From Blastomonas natatoria (GTDB lineage Bacteria; Pseudomonadota; Alphaproteobacteria; Sphingomonadales; Sphingomonadaceae), in assembly GCF_003201955.1 (NCBI RefSeq), contig NZ_QJJM01000006.1:62001-126000 (forward strand): 64,000 nt of DNA, given 5' to 3'. Under the pieces are notes generated by a model. The model did not search any database. It was not told where the DNA came from and saw only the letters and a program-made list of their open reading frames with translations. Position numbers and translations under genes: made by a program. How positions within the stretch are numbered: position 1 is the stretch's first letter; each line of letters opens with the position of its first letter. Positions 1 through 11,844 of the stretch are shown piece by piece.

Positions 1-1194
1 GACGATGCCGACGCCGGTGATAGCAAGAGTGCCCGCCATCATCGCCCAGAAGGTGAGCGGGATGTGCTTACGCAGACCGCCATAATAGCGCATGTCCTGC
101 TCGTGGTGCATCGCATGGATCACCGAGCCTGCGCCGAGGAACAGCAGCGCCTTGAAGAAGGCGTGCGTGAACAGGTGGAACATCGCCGCACCATAAGCGC
201 CAACGCCCGCAGCAAAGAACATGTATCCCAGCTGCGAACAGGTCGAATAGGCGATGACGCGCTTGATATCGGTCTGCACCAGACCGACGGTCGCAGCGAA
301 CAAGGCGGTGCACGCACCGACGACGGTCACCACGGTAAGCGCGGTCGGGCTGGTTTCGAACATCGGCGACAGGCGGCACACCATGAACACGCCGGCGGTC
401 ACCATGGTCGCGGCATGGATCAGCGCCGACACCGGGGTCGGGCCCTCCATCGCATCGGGAAGCCAGGTGTGCAGGCCGAGCTGCGCCGACTTGCCCATCG
501 CGCCGACGAACAGCAGCAGGCACAGAACGGTCATCAGATCGAAGCGGCCACCCAGGAAGCCGATGGTCGATCCGGCCATGCCAGGCGCGGCTTCGAGGAT
601 CGCGGGGATCGAGACGGTGCCGAACACCAGGAAGGTGCCGAAAATGCCCATCATGAAGCCGAGGTCGCCGACGCGGTTGACGACGAACGCCTTGATCGCG
701 GCGGCATTGGCGCTTGGCTTGCGGAACCAGAAGCCGATGAGCAGGTACGAGGCAAGGCCCACGCCTTCCCAGCCGAAGAACATCTGGACGAGGTTGTCGG
801 CGGTCACCAGCATCAGCATGGCGAAGGTGAAGAGCGACAGATAGGCGAAGAAGCGCGGCTGATCCGGATCCTCGTCCATATAGCCCCAGCTATAGAGGTG
901 GACGAGCGCCGAGACCGAGGTCACGACGACGAGCATCACCGCAGTCAGCGTGTCGACGCGCAGCGCCCAGTCAAACTGCAGATCACCCGAACGCAGCCAG
1001 GACAGCACCGGCACGACATATTCGGTGGTGCTGCCCGACAGGAAACCGATGAAGATCGGCCAGCTGAGACCGCAGGCGACGAACAGCGCGGCAGTCGTCA
1101 CCAGCTTGGCCGGGACGTTGCCGATGATGCGGTTGCCCAGGCCCGCGATCATCGCTGCCAGAAGCGGCAGGAAAACGATGAGGGTAATGCTCAT
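1..1194 (-). CDS. nuoL: NADH-quinone oxidoreductase subunit L (partial, C-terminus off the left edge)
   Basis: This is the antiporter-like membrane subunit of respiratory complex I, in the proton-pumping arm. The minus frame is open from the ATG at 1194 to the window edge (398 codons). It begins [20 protein letters not shown] and contains the typical NuoL core stretches [38 protein letters not shown] and [20 protein letters not shown], with transmembrane helices throughout. The start lies 5 nt after the nuoK stop, so it is co-transcribed with the rest of nuo. NuoM/N are expected to the left. Confidence 0.97.
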   Translation of the reverse strand, partial: MSITLIVFLPLLAAMIAGLGNRIIGNVPAKLVTTAALFVACGLSWPIFIGFLSGSTTEYVVPVLSWLRSGDLQFDWALRVDTLTAVMLVVVTSVSALVHLYSWGYMDEDPDQPRFFAYLSLFTFAMLMLVTADNLVQMFFGWEGVGLASYLLIGFWFRKPSANAAAIKAFVVNRVGDLGFMMGIFGTFLVFGTVSIPAILEAAPGMAGSTIGFLGGRFDLMTVLCLLLFVGAMGKSAQLGLHTWLPDAMEGPTPVSALIHAATMVTAGVFMVCRLSPMFETSPTALTVVTVVGACTALFAATVGLVQTDIKRVIAYSTCSQLGYMFFAAGVGAYGAAMFHLFTHAFFKALLFLGAGSVIHAMHHEQDMRYYGGLRKHIPLTFWAMMAGTLAITGVGIV

Positions 1195-1199
1195 GTGCC

Positions 1200-1505
1200 T
1201 CAACCCTTCATCTGGTTGATGTCGTCAACCGCGATCGTACCGCGGCCACGGAAATAGATGACGAGGATCGCGAGGCCGACGGCTGCTTCGCCAGCAGCGA
1301 CGGTCAGCACGAACATCGCGAATACCTGGCCCACCATGTCGCCCAGGAACACGCTGAACGCGACGAGGTTGATGTTCACCGCGAGCAGGATGAGCTCGAT
1401 CGCCATCAGGATGATGATCACGTTTTTGCGGTTGAGGAAGATGCCCAGCACGCCCATCACGAACAGGATGGAGCTGACCACCAGATAATGCTCGATGCCG
1501 ATCAT
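1200..1505 (-). CDS. nuoK: NADH-quinone oxidoreductase subunit K
   Basis: Small membrane subunit of complex I (101 aa, the family's usual length) with three predicted transmembrane helices. The conserved [20 protein letters not shown] segment (about residues 28-47) carries the functional Glu in helix 2, and [18 protein letters not shown] follows. Its start overlaps the nuoJ stop by 4 nt (ATGA), indicating translational coupling. Confidence 0.97.
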   Translation of the reverse strand: MIGIEHYLVVSSILFVMGVLGIFLNRKNVIIILMAIELILLAVNINLVAFSVFLGDMVGQVFAMFVLTVAAGEAAVGLAILVIYFRGRGTIAVDDINQMKG

Positions 1506-2116
1506 AGCTGGACCCCCTGGCCAACCGCAGGCTGGGTGTTGCGCGTCGCCTCTTCCGGACGGCGGCGGACCTGCGAGCCGATATTCTGCGGACGAACGCC
1601 AGCGCGCTTGCGGTGCGTCAGCACGATCGCGCCGACCATCGCGACCAGCAGAACGACCCCGGCGCTTTCGAAGAGAAAGATATAGCGGGTGTAGAGCAGT
1701 TCACCCACCGCCTGGATGTTGCTCGCGCCCATGCGCGCCGGGTTCAGTGCGTTCTCGCCGAGCGCAATATTGCCGGCCTGATAGGCTCCGATGCCGAAGA
1801 TCAGCTCCGCCAGGAACACGGCCGCGAGTGCAAGGCCGAGCGGCAGGTTCTTCATGAAACCGCCACGCAGCTCGGCAAAATCGATGTCGAGCATCATCAC
1901 GACGAACAGGAACAGCACAGCGACCGCGCCGACATAGACGATGACAAGCAGCATCGCGATGAACTCCGCGCCGATGAGCACCATCAGGCCTGCGGCATTG
2001 AAGAACGCAAGGATCAGCCAGAGCACCGAGTGCACCGGGTTGCGCGCGAGGATCGTGAATGCACCGCTGGCGATCACCACCGAGGCAAACAGATAGAAGG
2101 CAAAAATCTGGATCAA
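1502..2116 (-). CDS. nuoJ: NADH-quinone oxidoreductase subunit J
   Basis: Membrane subunit of complex I (204 aa, five predicted helices). The conserved [20 protein letters not shown] and [20 protein letters not shown] stretches are present. The C-terminal tail, after about residue 175, is hydrophilic and Arg-rich. About 107 nt separate it from nuoI, the widest gap in this operon; I see no gene or clear hairpin in that gap. Confidence 0.96.
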   Translation of the reverse strand: MIQIFAFYLFASVVIASGAFTILARNPVHSVLWLILAFFNAAGLMVLIGAEFIAMLLVIVYVGAVAVLFLFVVMMLDIDFAELRGGFMKNLPLGLALAAVFLAELIFGIGAYQAGNIALGENALNPARMGASNIQAVGELLYTRYIFLFESAGVVLLVAMVGAIVLTHRKRAGVRPQNIGSQVRRRPEEATRNTQPAVGQGVQL

Positions 2117-2223
2117 AGCTTTACAGCCCCCGATGCGCCCAATCGAGCTGGTCTTGTGTCAAGCCCCTGCCCGCCTCTCCCAGCGGACATCAGGACCGTG
2201 CGTGAATCGAATTCGAGTGCGCC

Positions 2224-2703
2224 TTAACGATAAGGGGCATCGGCTTCAAGGTTGGCGGCAATGGCTCTTTCCCATTTGTCGCCATTCTCAAGAAGCTTGC
2301 CCTTGTCGTAGATCAGCTCCTCGCGGGTTTCCGTCGCATATTCGAAATTCGGCCCCTCGACGATCGCGTCAACCGGGCAGGCTTCCTGACAGAAACCGCA
2401 ATAGATGCACTTGGTCATGTCGATATCGTAGCGGGTGGTGCGCCGCGATCCGTCTTCGCGCGGTTCGGCCTCGATCGTGATCGCCTGGGCCGGGCATACC
2501 GCCTCGCACAGCTTGCACGCGATGCAGCGCTCTTCACCGTTGGGATAACGGCGCAGCGCATGCTCGCCGCGGAAGCGCGGGCTCAGCGGGTTCTTTTCGA
2601 ACGGATAGTTGATCGTCGCCTTGGGCTTGAAGAAATACTTCAGCGTCAGTGCGTGGGCCTTCACGAACTCATAGAGCGTGAATGCCTTGATCGTCTGCAA
2701 CAT
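2224..2703 (-). CDS. nuoI: NADH-quinone oxidoreductase subunit I
   Basis: Peripheral-arm subunit carrying two [4Fe-4S] clusters (N6a/N6b). Both ferredoxin motifs are visible: [12 protein letters not shown] and [12 protein letters not shown]. The ATG at 2703 ([16 protein letters not shown], 159 aa) is chosen because it lies just after the nuoH stop; the longer frame from 2760 would overlap nuoH by about 50 nt. Confidence 0.96.
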   Translation of the reverse strand: MLQTIKAFTLYEFVKAHALTLKYFFKPKATINYPFEKNPLSPRFRGEHALRRYPNGEERCIACKLCEAVCPAQAITIEAEPREDGSRRTTRYDIDMTKCIYCGFCQEACPVDAIVEGPNFEYATETREELIYDKGKLLENGDKWERAIAANLEADAPYR

Positions 2704-2708
2704 GTCTA

Positions 2709-3752
2709 TCAGACCCCGTATCTCGTGAGCATCAGGTAACCCGACACCAGGAAAATCCACAGCAGCGAGATGGGCAGGAACACCTTCCAGCCCAGCCGCA
2801 TCAGCTGGTCATAGCGGTACCGGGGAACGGTCGCCTTGACCCAGCTGAAGATGAAGAAGAATGCCGAAATCTTGATGATCAGCCACACGATGCCGGGCAC
2901 GGCATAAAGCGGCTCCCATTCGAACGGCGGCAGCCAGCCACCCCAGAACAGCACGGCATTGAGCGTGCACATCAGCAGAACGTTGGCATATTCGCCCAGC
3001 CAGAACAGCGCAAAGGCCATCGACGAATATTCGGTCTGATAGCCTGCTACCAGTTCGCTCTCCGCCTCGGTCAGGTCGAACGGCGCGCGCGCGGTTTCTG
3101 CCAGCGACGAGATCAGGAACATCACCGCCATCGGGTAGAGCAGCAGGTTGAACCCGTACCAGTTGATGAAGCCCAGGCCATGGCCACGCTGCGCCTCGAC
3201 AATGTCGTTTAGGTTGAAGCTGCCGGTCCACAGGACGACCGTTACGATGATGAAGCCGATCGAGACCTCGTACGAGATCATCTGCGCCGAGGCACGCAGC
3301 GCCGAGAAGAACGGGTATTTCGAGTTGGAGGCCCATCCGGCGATCACCACGCCATAGACGCCCAGCGAGCTGACGGCGAGAATGTAGAGCAGGCCGACAT
3401 TGATATCTGCCAGCACCATGTCCTGATCGAACGGGATCACAGCCCAGCTGAGCAGCGCGACCGTGAAGGTGATGATCGGCGCAAGCAGGAACAGACCCTT
3501 GTTCGCACCCGACGGAATGATCGTTTCCTGCAGGAACACCTTGGCCGCGTCGGCAAAGCTCTGCAGGATGCCCAAGGGTCCGACAACGTTCGGCCCGCGC
3601 CGCAGCGCCATGGCCGCCCAGATCTTGCGGTCGAAATAGATGACGATCGCCACGGACAGCATCACCGGCAGCGCGATGAGCAGGATCAGGATGAGATTGG
3701 CAACGAACCAGCCCCAGCCGGTGCCCAGCGTCGCTTGGAAAAACTCGGTCAT
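2709..3752 (-). CDS. nuoH: NADH-quinone oxidoreductase subunit H
   Basis: Membrane subunit at the junction of the two arms of complex I, near the quinone site (347 aa, about 8 helices). Family signatures include [21 protein letters not shown] and the acidic loop [19 protein letters not shown]. It overlaps the nuoG stop by 4 nt. Confidence 0.97.
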   Translation of the reverse strand: MTEFFQATLGTGWGWFVANLILILLIALPVMLSVAIVIYFDRKIWAAMALRRGPNVVGPLGILQSFADAAKVFLQETIIPSGANKGLFLLAPIITFTVALLSWAVIPFDQDMVLADINVGLLYILAVSSLGVYGVVIAGWASNSKYPFFSALRASAQMISYEVSIGFIIVTVVLWTGSFNLNDIVEAQRGHGLGFINWYGFNLLLYPMAVMFLISSLAETARAPFDLTEAESELVAGYQTEYSSMAFALFWLGEYANVLLMCTLNAVLFWGGWLPPFEWEPLYAVPGIVWLIIKISAFFFIFSWVKATVPRYRYDQLMRLGWKVFLPISLLWIFLVSGYLMLTRYGV

Positions 3753-5767
3753 TCCGCGGCCTCCAGCATTTCTTCGCCGTGCAGCAGTTCGGCCGAACAG
3801 CGCTGCATCGTCGCAGAGGCGCGCGCGATGGCGTTGGTGAGGTAGAAGTCCTTGATCGGATAACCGACCTCGCCCGACGGGCTGGCAGCCAGCTTGGGCG
3901 GCGACCAGTCATAGCTGGCCAGGCCCTCGAAGCCGAGCGCCGGGACCGCTGCAATCATCGCAGCACGGCATTCGGCAAAGCTGTCGAAGGGCAGCTTGTG
4001 GCCCAGCACTTCGGACAGCGCGCGCAGGATCGACCAGTCCTCGCGGGCATCGCCCGGCGCGAACACGGCCTTGTCGCTCATCTGCACCCGGCCCTCGATA
4101 TTGACATAGGTGCCGTTCTTTTCGGGATAGGCCGCCGAGGGAAGAATGACATCGGCAGCCGCCGCGCCCTTGTCTCCGTGGTGGCCGACAAAGACCTTGA
4201 AGCTGCCATCGAACTTGCTGAAATCGACCTCGTCCGCGCCCAGCGCGAACAGCAGCTTCGGCCTGGCAGCGACCAGATCGGCCATGCCGCCGGGCTGCGC
4301 CCAGCCGAGCATCAGCCCGCCCATGCGCGATGCCGCCATGTGCAGCACGTTGAAGCCGTTCCACGGACCGTCCTCGGTGTCGCGGACCAGATTGAAGGTC
4401 TCGGCCAGCGCCAGTGCCGCGCCATGTGCGCCTTCGACCGCCAGCGCGCCGCCGCCCAGAATGATCGCCGGACGCTTGGCGCCCTTGAACGCTTCGGCCA
4501 CCGCCTCAGGCAAGCTGGCCAGCAAGCTCATGTCGTTGCCCAGCCATTCGACCTTGTAGGTCAGATCGATCTCGGCGCCGATGCCATAGACCTTGGCACC
4601 ATGCTTGATCGCCTTGCGGATGCGCGTGTTGACCAGCGGCGCTTCCCAGCGCGGATTGGTGCCGACCAGCAGGATCGCGTCAGCCGTCTCGATTCCGTTC
4701 AGCGTCGTGTTGAAATTGACGGCGGCTAGGCTTGATACGTCATATTTCAGACCAGTCTGACGGCCCTCGATCAACGTCGAGCCCATCTTCGCGAGCAGTT
4801 CGCGCGCAGCGAACATCGTTTCGCAATCGAGCAGATCCCCTGCAACGGCGGCAACGCTCGATCCTGCCTGCACATCGGCTATCGCCTGGAAAGCTTCGGC
4901 CCAGCTGGCGGGCACCAGCTTGCCGTCACGGCGCACATAGGGCTTGTCGAGACGGCGGCGCATCAGGCCATCGACCGCATAGCGGGTCTTGTCGTGCGCC
5001 CATTCCTCGTTCACGTCATCGTTGACGCGCGGCAGCACGCGCAGCACTTCCCTGCCCCGGCTGTCGAAACGGATATTGGTGCCGACCGCGTCCATCACGT
5101 CGATGCCAAGCGTCTTCTTGAGCTCCCACGGCCGCGCCTCATAGGCGTACGGGCGAGACGTCAGCGCACCGACCGGGCACAGATCGATGACATTACCCGA
5201 AAGCTCGGAAGAGACCGCCTTCTCCAGATAGCTGGTGATCTGCATGTTCTCGCCGCGACCGATCGCACCGATCTGCTCGGTGCCGGCAACTTCCTCGGCA
5301 AAGCGCACGCAGCGGGTACAGTGGATGCAGCGGGTCATCACCGTCTTGATGATGGGGCCCATGTATTTTTCGGTAACGGCGCGCTTGTTCTCGTCATAGC
5401 GCGATCCGCCGCGACCATAAGCGACCGACTGGTCCTGCAGGTCACACTCGCCGCCCTGATCGCAGATCGGGCAATCGAGCGGATGGTTGATGAGAAGGAA
5501 TTCCATCACGCCTTCGCGCGCCTTCTTCACCATCTCGCTGTTGGTGCGGACTTCCTGGTTGTCCATCGCGGGCAGCGCGCAGCTTGCCTGCGGCTTGGGC
5601 GGCCCGGGCTTCACCTCGACCAGGCACATGCGGCAGTTGCCGGCAATGCTCAGCCGCTCGTGATAGCAGAAGCGCGGGATTTCCTTGCCGGCAGCCTCGC
5701 AGGCCTGCAGCACCGTGGCACCTTGGGGGACTTCGACCTCGATCCCGTCTACGGTAAGTTTGGGCAT
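3749..5767 (-). CDS. nuoG: NADH-quinone oxidoreductase subunit G
   Basis: Large peripheral Fe-S subunit of complex I (672 aa, the shorter alphaproteobacterial type). The N-terminal [2Fe-2S] ligands are C34, C45, C48 and C63. Then come [17 protein letters not shown] (Cys/His cluster) and a [10 protein letters not shown] [4Fe-4S] motif, followed by a molybdopterin-oxidoreductase-like domain. Two nt separate it from nuoF. Confidence 0.97.
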   Translation of the reverse strand: MPKLTVDGIEVEVPQGATVLQACEAAGKEIPRFCYHERLSIAGNCRMCLVEVKPGPPKPQASCALPAMDNQEVRTNSEMVKKAREGVMEFLLINHPLDCPICDQGGECDLQDQSVAYGRGGSRYDENKRAVTEKYMGPIIKTVMTRCIHCTRCVRFAEEVAGTEQIGAIGRGENMQITSYLEKAVSSELSGNVIDLCPVGALTSRPYAYEARPWELKKTLGIDVMDAVGTNIRFDSRGREVLRVLPRVNDDVNEEWAHDKTRYAVDGLMRRRLDKPYVRRDGKLVPASWAEAFQAIADVQAGSSVAAVAGDLLDCETMFAARELLAKMGSTLIEGRQTGLKYDVSSLAAVNFNTTLNGIETADAILLVGTNPRWEAPLVNTRIRKAIKHGAKVYGIGAEIDLTYKVEWLGNDMSLLASLPEAVAEAFKGAKRPAIILGGGALAVEGAHGAALALAETFNLVRDTEDGPWNGFNVLHMAASRMGGLMLGWAQPGGMADLVAARPKLLFALGADEVDFSKFDGSFKVFVGHHGDKGAAAADVILPSAAYPEKNGTYVNIEGRVQMSDKAVFAPGDAREDWSILRALSEVLGHKLPFDSFAECRAAMIAAVPALGFEGLASYDWSPPKLAASPSGEVGYPIKDFYLTNAIARASATMQRCSAELLHGEEMLEAAE

Positions 5768-5769
5768 AA

Positions 5770-7083
5770 TTACTCCGCAGCCTCCATCAGCCCACCGCCC
5801 TGCTTCTCGATGATGCGGCGCTCCATTTCCGGGCGGAAATGGCGGATCAGGCCCTGGATCGGCCAGGCGGCAGCATCGCCAAGAGCGCAGATGGTGTGAC
5901 CTTCGACCTGCTTGGTGACTTCATACAGCGTATCGATTTCGCTGAGATCGGCATCGCCGGTGCGCATGCGCTCCATGACGCGCCACATCCAGCCGGTTCC
6001 TTCACGGCACGGTGTGCACTGGCCGCAGCTCTCGTGCTTGTAGAAATAGCTGAGGCGGCTGATCGCCTGGACGATGTCGGTGGATTTATCCATCACGATG
6101 ATCGCGGCAGTGCCAAGGCCCGAACCCAGTTCGCGCAGGCCATCGAAATCCATCGGCGCATCCATGATCTGCGCCGCCGGAACCAGCGGCACCGACGAAC
6201 CGCCGGGGATGACAGCGAGCAGATTGTCCCAGCCGCCGCGAATGCCGCCGCAATGCTTCTCGATCAGATCGCGGAACGGAATGCTCATCGCTTCCTCAAC
6301 CACACAGGGCTTTTCGACATGCCCGCTGATCTGGAAGAGCTTGGTGCCCTTGTTGTTCTCGCGCCCGAAGCTGGCAAACCAGCTCGCGCCGCGCCGCAGG
6401 ATGGTGGGCACTACCGCGATCGATTCCACGTTGTTGACCGTGGTCGGGCAGCCATAAAGACCGGCACCAGCCGGGAACGGCGGCTTGAGGCGAGGCTGCC
6501 CCTTCTTGCCCTCGAGACTCTCGATCATCGCGGTTTCTTCACCGCAAATATAGGCACCGGCGCCGCGATGGACGAAGACGTCGAAATCATAGCCCGATTT
6601 GGACGCGTTCTTGCCGATCAGACCGGCCTCATAGGCCTCATCGACCGCTGCCTGCAGCACTTCGGCCTCGCGGATATATTCACCGCGCACATAGATATAG
6701 GCTGCACGCGCGCGCATGGCGAAACCGGCGATCAGCGCGCCCTCGATCAGCTTGTGCGGATCGTGGCGCAGGATTTCGCGGTCCTTGCAGCTGCCGGGCT
6801 CGGATTCGTCGGCATTGATCACCAGGAAGCTCGGGCGACCATCCTTCGATTCCTTGGGCATGAAGCTCCATTTCATGCCCGTCGGGAAGCCCGCACCGCC
6901 GCGGCCGCGCAGGCCCGATGCCTTGACTTCCTCGATGATCCTGTCCTGGCCCCAGGCGATCAGGTCCTTGGTCTTGTCCCAGTCACCGCGCGCCTGTGCC
7001 GCCTTCAGGTTCCAGGGCTGGAACCCATAGACATTGGTGAAGATGCGGTCCTTGTCGGCAAGAAAATCAAAGCTCATCACCAT
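5770..7083 (-). CDS. nuoF: NADH-quinone oxidoreductase subunit F
   Basis: NADH-oxidising subunit binding FMN, NADH and the N3 [4Fe-4S] cluster. Visible are the Gly-rich [16 protein letters not shown] (about residues 58-72), a second Gly-rich stretch near [15 protein letters not shown], and the cluster ligands [13 protein letters not shown]. Two starts are possible: ATG 7083 (MVMSFDF) or ATG 7077, which forms a TGATG overlap with the nuoE stop. The second is equally or more likely. Confidence 0.97.
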   Translation of the reverse strand: MVMSFDFLADKDRIFTNVYGFQPWNLKAAQARGDWDKTKDLIAWGQDRIIEEVKASGLRGRGGAGFPTGMKWSFMPKESKDGRPSFLVINADESEPGSCKDREILRHDPHKLIEGALIAGFAMRARAAYIYVRGEYIREAEVLQAAVDEAYEAGLIGKNASKSGYDFDVFVHRGAGAYICGEETAMIESLEGKKGQPRLKPPFPAGAGLYGCPTTVNNVESIAVVPTILRRGASWFASFGRENNKGTKLFQISGHVEKPCVVEEAMSIPFRDLIEKHCGGIRGGWDNLLAVIPGGSSVPLVPAAQIMDAPMDFDGLRELGSGLGTAAIIVMDKSTDIVQAISRLSYFYKHESCGQCTPCREGTGWMWRVMERMRTGDADLSEIDTLYEVTKQVEGHTICALGDAAAWPIQGLIRHFRPEMERRIIEKQGGGLMEAAE

Positions 7084-7745
7084 TCCCCACGATAATCATG
7101 GTTGGCATCGACCATCTGCTTGAGCGTGGTCGGTCCGCCTTCAGGTTCGCTGGTATGACGGCCCGGGATCTGGGTTCCGGCCTTGGGGCTTTCGCCAGCC
7201 GCCAGCGCCTCGAGAATTCCGATCGTGCGGTCGTAATCGAGGTCCTCGAAATTGTCGTCGTTGATCTGAACCATCGGCGCGTTGGCGCAATTGCCCATGC
7301 ACTCGACCTCAGTCAGCGTGAACAAGCCGTCGGGCGTCGTCTTGCCCTTCACCAGCCCCTTGTTGGCGCATGCGGCCATCACATCGTCCGATCCGCGCAA
7401 CAGGCAAGGTGTCGTCCCGCACACCTGCACGTGATAGCGACCAACCGGTGCGAGATTGTACATGGTGTAGAAACTCGCAACCTCGTACGCCCGAATGTAC
7501 GGCATATCCAGCATCGCTGCGACATATTCGATCACCGGGACTGGCAGCCAGCCCTGCGTCTGCGTTTCTGCCCCCACCTGGCGCTGCGCCAGATCGAGCA
7601 ACGGCATCACCGCGCTGCGCTGACGTCCATCGGGATAGCGCGCGATGATCGTTTTCGCCTTGGCGAGATTCTCGTCGGTGAACGCGAATGCACCCCAGCG
7701 GGCGCGAGTTTCGGCTTCATCGGGAATATGGGCTGCTTCAGCCAT
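7077..7745 (-). CDS. nuoE: NADH-quinone oxidoreductase subunit E
   Basis: Thioredoxin-like subunit with the N1a [2Fe-2S] cluster (222 aa). The ligands are seen as CGTTPC and, further on, [17 protein letters not shown]. The C-terminal tail, after about residue 185, is Gly/Pro-rich and typical of alphaproteobacterial NuoE. The start abuts the stop of the NTF2-like gene upstream. Confidence 0.97.
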   Translation of the reverse strand: MAEAAHIPDEAETRARWGAFAFTDENLAKAKTIIARYPDGRQRSAVMPLLDLAQRQVGAETQTQGWLPVPVIEYVAAMLDMPYIRAYEVASFYTMYNLAPVGRYHVQVCGTTPCLLRGSDDVMAACANKGLVKGKTTPDGLFTLTEVECMGNCANAPMVQINDDNFEDLDYDRTIGILEALAAGESPKAGTQIPGRHTSEPEGGPTTLKQMVDANHDYRGEW

Positions 7746-8080
7746 CAGCGGACAAACTCCACGCGCGACACCTTGTCGCCTTCAAAACTGTAGATCGACA
7801 TGACCTCGAACGGTTCGGACTCTGCCGAGCGCCGGACCTTTTCGTGCAGGACCACCGTCTCGCCGAGCACATGGCCCGAAAGGATGTCGGCGCGATTGTC
7901 AGGGAATTCGGCGAACATCGCCTTCAGCCCCGAACGCACGCCTTCGCGCCCTTCGCGCAACACCGCACCGCGATAACCCGCCTCGCAGGCATCCTCGGTC
8001 ATCAGCGCGACATATGCGTCGGCGTCCTGCGCATTGTAATGCGCGATCATCGCCTCAGCGACGGCCAACCGCTCAATCAC
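7745..8080 (-). CDS. NTF2/SnoaL-like protein inserted in the nuo operon
   Basis: Small cone-shaped NTF2-like fold protein (111 aa): [17 protein letters not shown] near the N-terminus, then [20 protein letters not shown] and a C-terminal [15 protein letters not shown] strand. The longer frame back to 8431 is a shadow of nuoD. The GTG at 8080 overlaps the nuoD stop as GTGA. The family covers enzymes and binding proteins, so no function can be assigned. Its position between nuoD and nuoE suggests co-expression with complex I. Confidence 0.75.
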   Translation of the reverse strand: MIERLAVAEAMIAHYNAQDADAYVALMTEDACEAGYRGAVLREGREGVRSGLKAMFAEFPDNRADILSGHVLGETVVLHEKVRRSAESEPFEVMSIYSFEGDKVSRVEFVR

Positions 8081-9315
8081 CGGTCGCACTCCCCGAACAC
8101 CACATCGATCGCACCCAGAATGGCGGTGGCGTCGGACAGCATGTGCCCCTTGCTCATGAACTCCATCGCCTGAAGGTGCGAGAATGCCGTCGGACGGATC
8201 TTGCAGCGATAGGGCTTGTTGGTGCCGTCGCTGACCAGGTACACGCCGAACTCGCCCTTGGGGCTTTCGGTCGCGACATAGACTTCGCCCGCAGGCACGT
8301 GGAAGCCTTCGGTGTAGAGCTTGAAGTGATGGATCAGCGCTTCCATCGACTGCTTCATCTCTCCGCGCTTGGGCGGGACGACCTTGCGGTCCGACGAGGC
8401 GATAGGGCCTTCGGGCATCTCGTTCAGGCACTGGCGCATGATCCGTGCGGACTGACGCACTTCCTCGACGCGCACCATGAACCGGTCATAGCAGTCGCCG
8501 CGCGTACCGACGGGCACGTCGAACTCCATCCGGTCATACACATCGTAAGGCTGCGACTTGCGCAGGTCCCATGGAATGCCGCTGCCGCGGATCATCGGGC
8601 CCGAAAAGCCCCAGCGCACCGCATCGTCCTTCGACACCACGGCGATATCGACATTGCGCTGCTTGAAGATGCGGTTGTCGACCACCAGGCTCATCGAATC
8701 CTCGAACAGCTTGGGGAAGGTGTCGAGCCAGTCGGCCAGATCAGTCAGCAGCTTGAGCGGTACATCCTGGTGCACGCCGCCGGGGCGAAACCAGGCGCTG
8801 TGCATGCGGGCGCCCGAGGCGCGCTCGAAAAAGTTGAGGCAATCCTCGCGAATTTCGAACAGCCACAGGTTCGGCGTCATCGCGCCCACGTCCATCACGT
8901 GCGCGCCCAGGTTGAGCATGTGGTTGCAGATGCGGGTCAGCTCGGCGAACAGCACGCGCAGATACTGGGCCCGCAGAGGCACTTCCAGATCGAGCAGCTT
9001 CTCGATCGCCAGCACATAGCTATATTCCATCGCAAGCGGCGAGCAGTAATCGAGCCGGTCGAAATAAGGCAGCGCCTGCAGATAGGTCTTGTACTCGATC
9101 AGCTTCTCGGTCCCGCGGTGCAGCAGGCCGACATGCGGGTCGATCCGCTCGACGATCTCGCCATCGAGCTCCATCACCATCCGCAACACGCCATGCGCCG
9201 CCGGATGCTGAGGCCCGAAGTTGATCGTGTAATTCTGGATTTCCAGATCGCCGCTGGTCGAATCCTGTTCGACCAGCCCGTCGACGGTCATGTCCTGAAG
9301 CGACTCAGCCATCAT
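8077..9315 (-). CDS. nuoD: NADH-quinone oxidoreductase subunit D
   Basis: 49-kDa-type subunit lining the quinone-binding site (412 aa). Family stretches [20 protein letters not shown] near the N-terminus and [15 protein letters not shown] near the C-terminus are present, with a typical [15 protein letters not shown] end region. ATGA overlap with the nuoC stop. Confidence 0.97.
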   Translation of the reverse strand: MMAESLQDMTVDGLVEQDSTSGDLEIQNYTINFGPQHPAAHGVLRMVMELDGEIVERIDPHVGLLHRGTEKLIEYKTYLQALPYFDRLDYCSPLAMEYSYVLAIEKLLDLEVPLRAQYLRVLFAELTRICNHMLNLGAHVMDVGAMTPNLWLFEIREDCLNFFERASGARMHSAWFRPGGVHQDVPLKLLTDLADWLDTFPKLFEDSMSLVVDNRIFKQRNVDIAVVSKDDAVRWGFSGPMIRGSGIPWDLRKSQPYDVYDRMEFDVPVGTRGDCYDRFMVRVEEVRQSARIMRQCLNEMPEGPIASSDRKVVPPKRGEMKQSMEALIHHFKLYTEGFHVPAGEVYVATESPKGEFGVYLVSDGTNKPYRCKIRPTAFSHLQAMEFMSKGHMLSDATAILGAIDVVFGECDR

Positions 9316-10049
9316 GCCTTGCCCTCCTTGGCGTCTGCATTTTCGCTCGGCTTGGCAGCTTCCTTGTTGGCAGCCGCGCCGGCACCGGTGTCCGACGGCT
9401 TGTCGGTCGTCTTGGGAGTTGCAGTCGGCGGCGGACCGCCCAGCGACTTCTCATCACCCGGCAGCACATAATCCGCGCCCTCCCAGGGCGAGGTGAAATC
9501 GAAATTGCGGAAGTCCTGCGCCAGCTTCACCGGCTCATAGACCACCCGGCCCTGCTCTTCGGAATAGCGCATCTCGCTATAGCCGGTGAGCGGGAAATCC
9601 TTGCGGAAGGGATGACCGCGAAAACCGTAATCGGTAAGGATGCGGCGGAGATCCTGGTTTCCGGCGAAGATCACGCCGTACATGTCGTACACTTCGCGCT
9701 CGAGCCAGCCGGCCACTTCCCAGATATGGGTGACGGTCGGCACCGGAGTGTCCTCATCGGTCGTGCAGGCGACGCGGATGCGGTGGTTCTTCGTCAGGCT
9801 GAGCAGGCAATAGACCACCTCGAACCGCTCGGCACGGTCCGGATAGTCTACGCCTGCAATTTCCATGAGCTGCTGATACTCGTGTACATCACGCAACAGA
9901 TCGAGTGCTTCGGCCACCGCCTCGCGACGGACGGTGAAGCAATATTCTCCCTGCGTGAAGCGCGTCGCCAGCAACCGGTCACCCAGCGTGGCGGCGACAG
10001 AATCGCCCAAGCCATCGAGAACGGCATAACGTGGTGCCGAATGTCCCAT
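9312..10049 (-). CDS. nuoC: NADH-quinone oxidoreductase subunit C
   Basis: 30-kDa subunit of the peripheral arm of complex I. The core contains the signature [35 protein letters not shown] and the [18 protein letters not shown] end. After about residue 205 there is a low-complexity Ala/Lys/Thr/Pro-rich tail of about 40 residues that the catalytic core does not need; such tails occur in alphaproteobacterial NuoC. Confidence 0.96.
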   Translation of the reverse strand: MGHSAPRYAVLDGLGDSVAATLGDRLLATRFTQGEYCFTVRREAVAEALDLLRDVHEYQQLMEIAGVDYPDRAERFEVVYCLLSLTKNHRIRVACTTDEDTPVPTVTHIWEVAGWLEREVYDMYGVIFAGNQDLRRILTDYGFRGHPFRKDFPLTGYSEMRYSEEQGRVVYEPVKLAQDFRNFDFTSPWEGADYVLPGDEKSLGGPPPTATPKTTDKPSDTGAGAAANKEAAKPSENADAKEGKA

Positions 10050-10096
10050 GTGCGTCCCTTAATCGACCCGCCTCCACAGCAGGCCTTTCACTCTGA

Positions 10097-10690
10097 TCAA
10101 CGTTCGATCGTGCCTACCCGGCGGATCTTGCGCTGCAACTGCATCACGCCGTAGAGCAGCGCCTCGGCCGTCGGCGGGCACCCGGGGACGTAAATGTCCA
10201 CCGGAACGATGCGGTCGCAGCCACGCACCACCGAATAGCTGTAATGATAATAGCCGCCGCCATTGGCGCAGCTGCCCATCGAAATCACATATTTCGGTTC
10301 GGACATCTGATCATAAACGCGGCGAAGCGCCGGGGCCATCTTGTTGCAGAGAGTCCCTGCGACAATCATTACGTCCGACTGGCGCGGCGAGGCGCGGGGC
10401 GCGACGCCGAAACGCTCCATATCGTACCGCGGCATGTTCACGTGGATCATCTCCACCGCGCAACAGGCCAGGCCGAAGGTCATCCACCAGAGCGAGCCGG
10501 TGCGCGCCCATTGGAACAGCTCTTCGGTCGAAGTGACCAGAAAGCCCTTGTCCGAAACCTCGGAATTGAGGTCATTGAAGAATCCGGTATCAGGCAGGGT
10601 CCCGGGTGCAGGAATGACCGCACTCGAGGAACCGGTGACAAGACCGGGATTTTGCGGATTTACTCCCAATCGAGTGCTCCCACTTTCCAT
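10097..10690 (-). CDS. nuoB: NADH-quinone oxidoreductase subunit B
   Basis: Subunit holding the terminal N2 [4Fe-4S] cluster that reduces quinone. Ligands are seen in LACCAVEM (adjacent Cys pair), [13 protein letters not shown] and [12 protein letters not shown]. The ATG at 10690 ([14 protein letters not shown], 197 aa) is preferred; it overlaps the nuoA 3' end by 31 nt, while the frame from 10744 would overlap it by 85 nt. A later start is also possible. Confidence 0.96.
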   Translation of the reverse strand: MESGSTRLGVNPQNPGLVTGSSSAVIPAPGTLPDTGFFNDLNSEVSDKGFLVTSTEELFQWARTGSLWWMTFGLACCAVEMIHVNMPRYDMERFGVAPRASPRQSDVMIVAGTLCNKMAPALRRVYDQMSEPKYVISMGSCANGGGYYHYSYSVVRGCDRIVPVDIYVPGCPPTAEALLYGVMQLQRKIRRVGTIER

Positions 10691-11025
10691 GCGTAAATCA
10701 GGCCGATGATCAGTTCGAACAGGAACACCATCATCGTTGCCCAACCCGCCCAGCCGATCTGCTCAAGCGACACTGCCCAGGGGAACAGGAACGCGGCTTC
10801 CAGATCGAAGATAATGAACAGGATGGCGACCAGATAGAAACGGACGTCGAACTGGCTGCGCGAGTCTTCGAATGCAGGGAATCCGCATTCATACTCGCTC
10901 AGCTTGGCGACGGTAGGTTTGTGCGCTCCTGTGAGCCGCGACACCCCGATCGGCAGAAAGACAAACGCCACCGACAAGAGCAGAGCGACCGCCAGGAACA
11001 GCAGGATCGGCAGATATTCGGCCAT
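10660..11025 (-). CDS. nuoA: NADH-quinone oxidoreductase subunit A
   Basis: First gene of the nuo operon: a three-helix membrane subunit (121 aa) with the conserved [20 protein letters not shown] loop and [14 protein letters not shown]. The operon promoter should lie in 11026-11248. On the minus strand TTGCGA and TAAAGA occur there 17 nt apart, which is only weak evidence. Confidence 0.97.
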   Translation of the reverse strand: MAEYLPILLFLAVALLLSVAFVFLPIGVSRLTGAHKPTVAKLSEYECGFPAFEDSRSQFDVRFYLVAILFIIFDLEAAFLFPWAVSLEQIGWAGWATMMVFLFELIIGLIYAWKVGALDWE

Positions 11026-11248
11026 GCGCGCGTCCCATTCGTGCGTGTTGCTTGGGGCGTCTTTAGGCCAGCAAACGGCCTATCGCAAGCCGCAACACCC
11101 CCCTTTTTTGACGTGTTGATGACGCCGTCCAAAGCGGCAAAAAGTTGCGTATTTCTTTGGATTTCTGCACAATCGCGAAACGACGTGACGCCAGACAGTC
11201 GGCGCAGTGCAATCTGCGCGATCAATCCGGAGGGAATCGGGGGGCCTC

Positions 11249-11722
11249 GTGGGGAAGAAATCTGTATTTTTCGGACTTATGGCCCTGATGGCCGTCGGCG
11301 ATCTGCCAGCCAAGGCCCAGAATGTGACCGCCAGCAGGCCAGCCACCATCGAAGCCATCCTGAAGGAGCGCGGGCTCCCTTCGGAACTGAAACAGGGCGA
11401 AGGCAACCCTTATATCCGCAGTGCCTATGATGACATGCCGTTCCTGATTGCCCTGATGAACTGCGACGAGGCCAAGGCGAATTGCGCCACGGTCCAGTTC
11501 TATTTCGGCTTCAACGACCGGAAGGGCTTCGATCTCGAAAAGCTCAACGAGTGGAACGCTACCAAACGTTTCGTTCGCGCCTATCGCGACAGCGAGAACG
11601 ATCCGGTGCTGGTCATGGATGTCGACACCGACAAGGGCGGAGTGCCCGAAGCTGTCTTCAACGAGAATCTGAGCGTCTGGCTGGACCAGATGCAGCAATA
11701 TCGAAGATTCGTGACGGAATGA
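11249..11722 (+). CDS. Secreted YbjN-domain protein
   Basis: A 157-aa protein when started at the GTG at 11249: GKKSVFFGLMALMAVGDLPAKA forms a signal peptide with likely cleavage after AKA. The earlier ATG at 11207 would bury this signal behind 14 charged residues. The body (FYFGFNDRKGFDLEKLNEWN, DSENDPVLVMDVDTDKGGV, terminal VWLDQMQQYRRFV) resembles the YbjN / type III chaperone-like family. Role unknown. It is divergent from nuoA and convergent with suhB across a hairpin repeat. Confidence 0.8.
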   Translation: MGKKSVFFGLMALMAVGDLPAKAQNVTASRPATIEAILKERGLPSELKQGEGNPYIRSAYDDMPFLIALMNCDEAKANCATVQFYFGFNDRKGFDLEKLNEWNATKRFVRAYRDSENDPVLVMDVDTDKGGVPEAVFNENLSVWLDQMQQYRRFVTE

Positions 11723-11744
11723 TTCGGACTGCCCTGACTCGTCA

Positions 11745-11816
11745 CCCCCGCGAAAGCGGGGGTCCCGCTACTATCACCCAGTTGGACTCAATAGCGGAAT
11801 TCCCGCGTTCGCGGGA
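11745..11816. repeat. REP-like paired hairpins between convergent genes
   Basis: Two inverted repeats lie 38 nt apart: 11745-11762 (CCCCCGC-gaaa-GCGGGGG) and 11801-11816 (TCCCGCG-tt-CGCGGGA). The same pair, in opposite order, occurs at 23366-23436. Both copies sit between convergent genes, fitting dispersed REP-like elements that may also act as bidirectional terminators. Confidence 0.7.
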
Positions 11817-11844
11817 CTGACGGAAAACTGCCTGAAGGGGAGGC

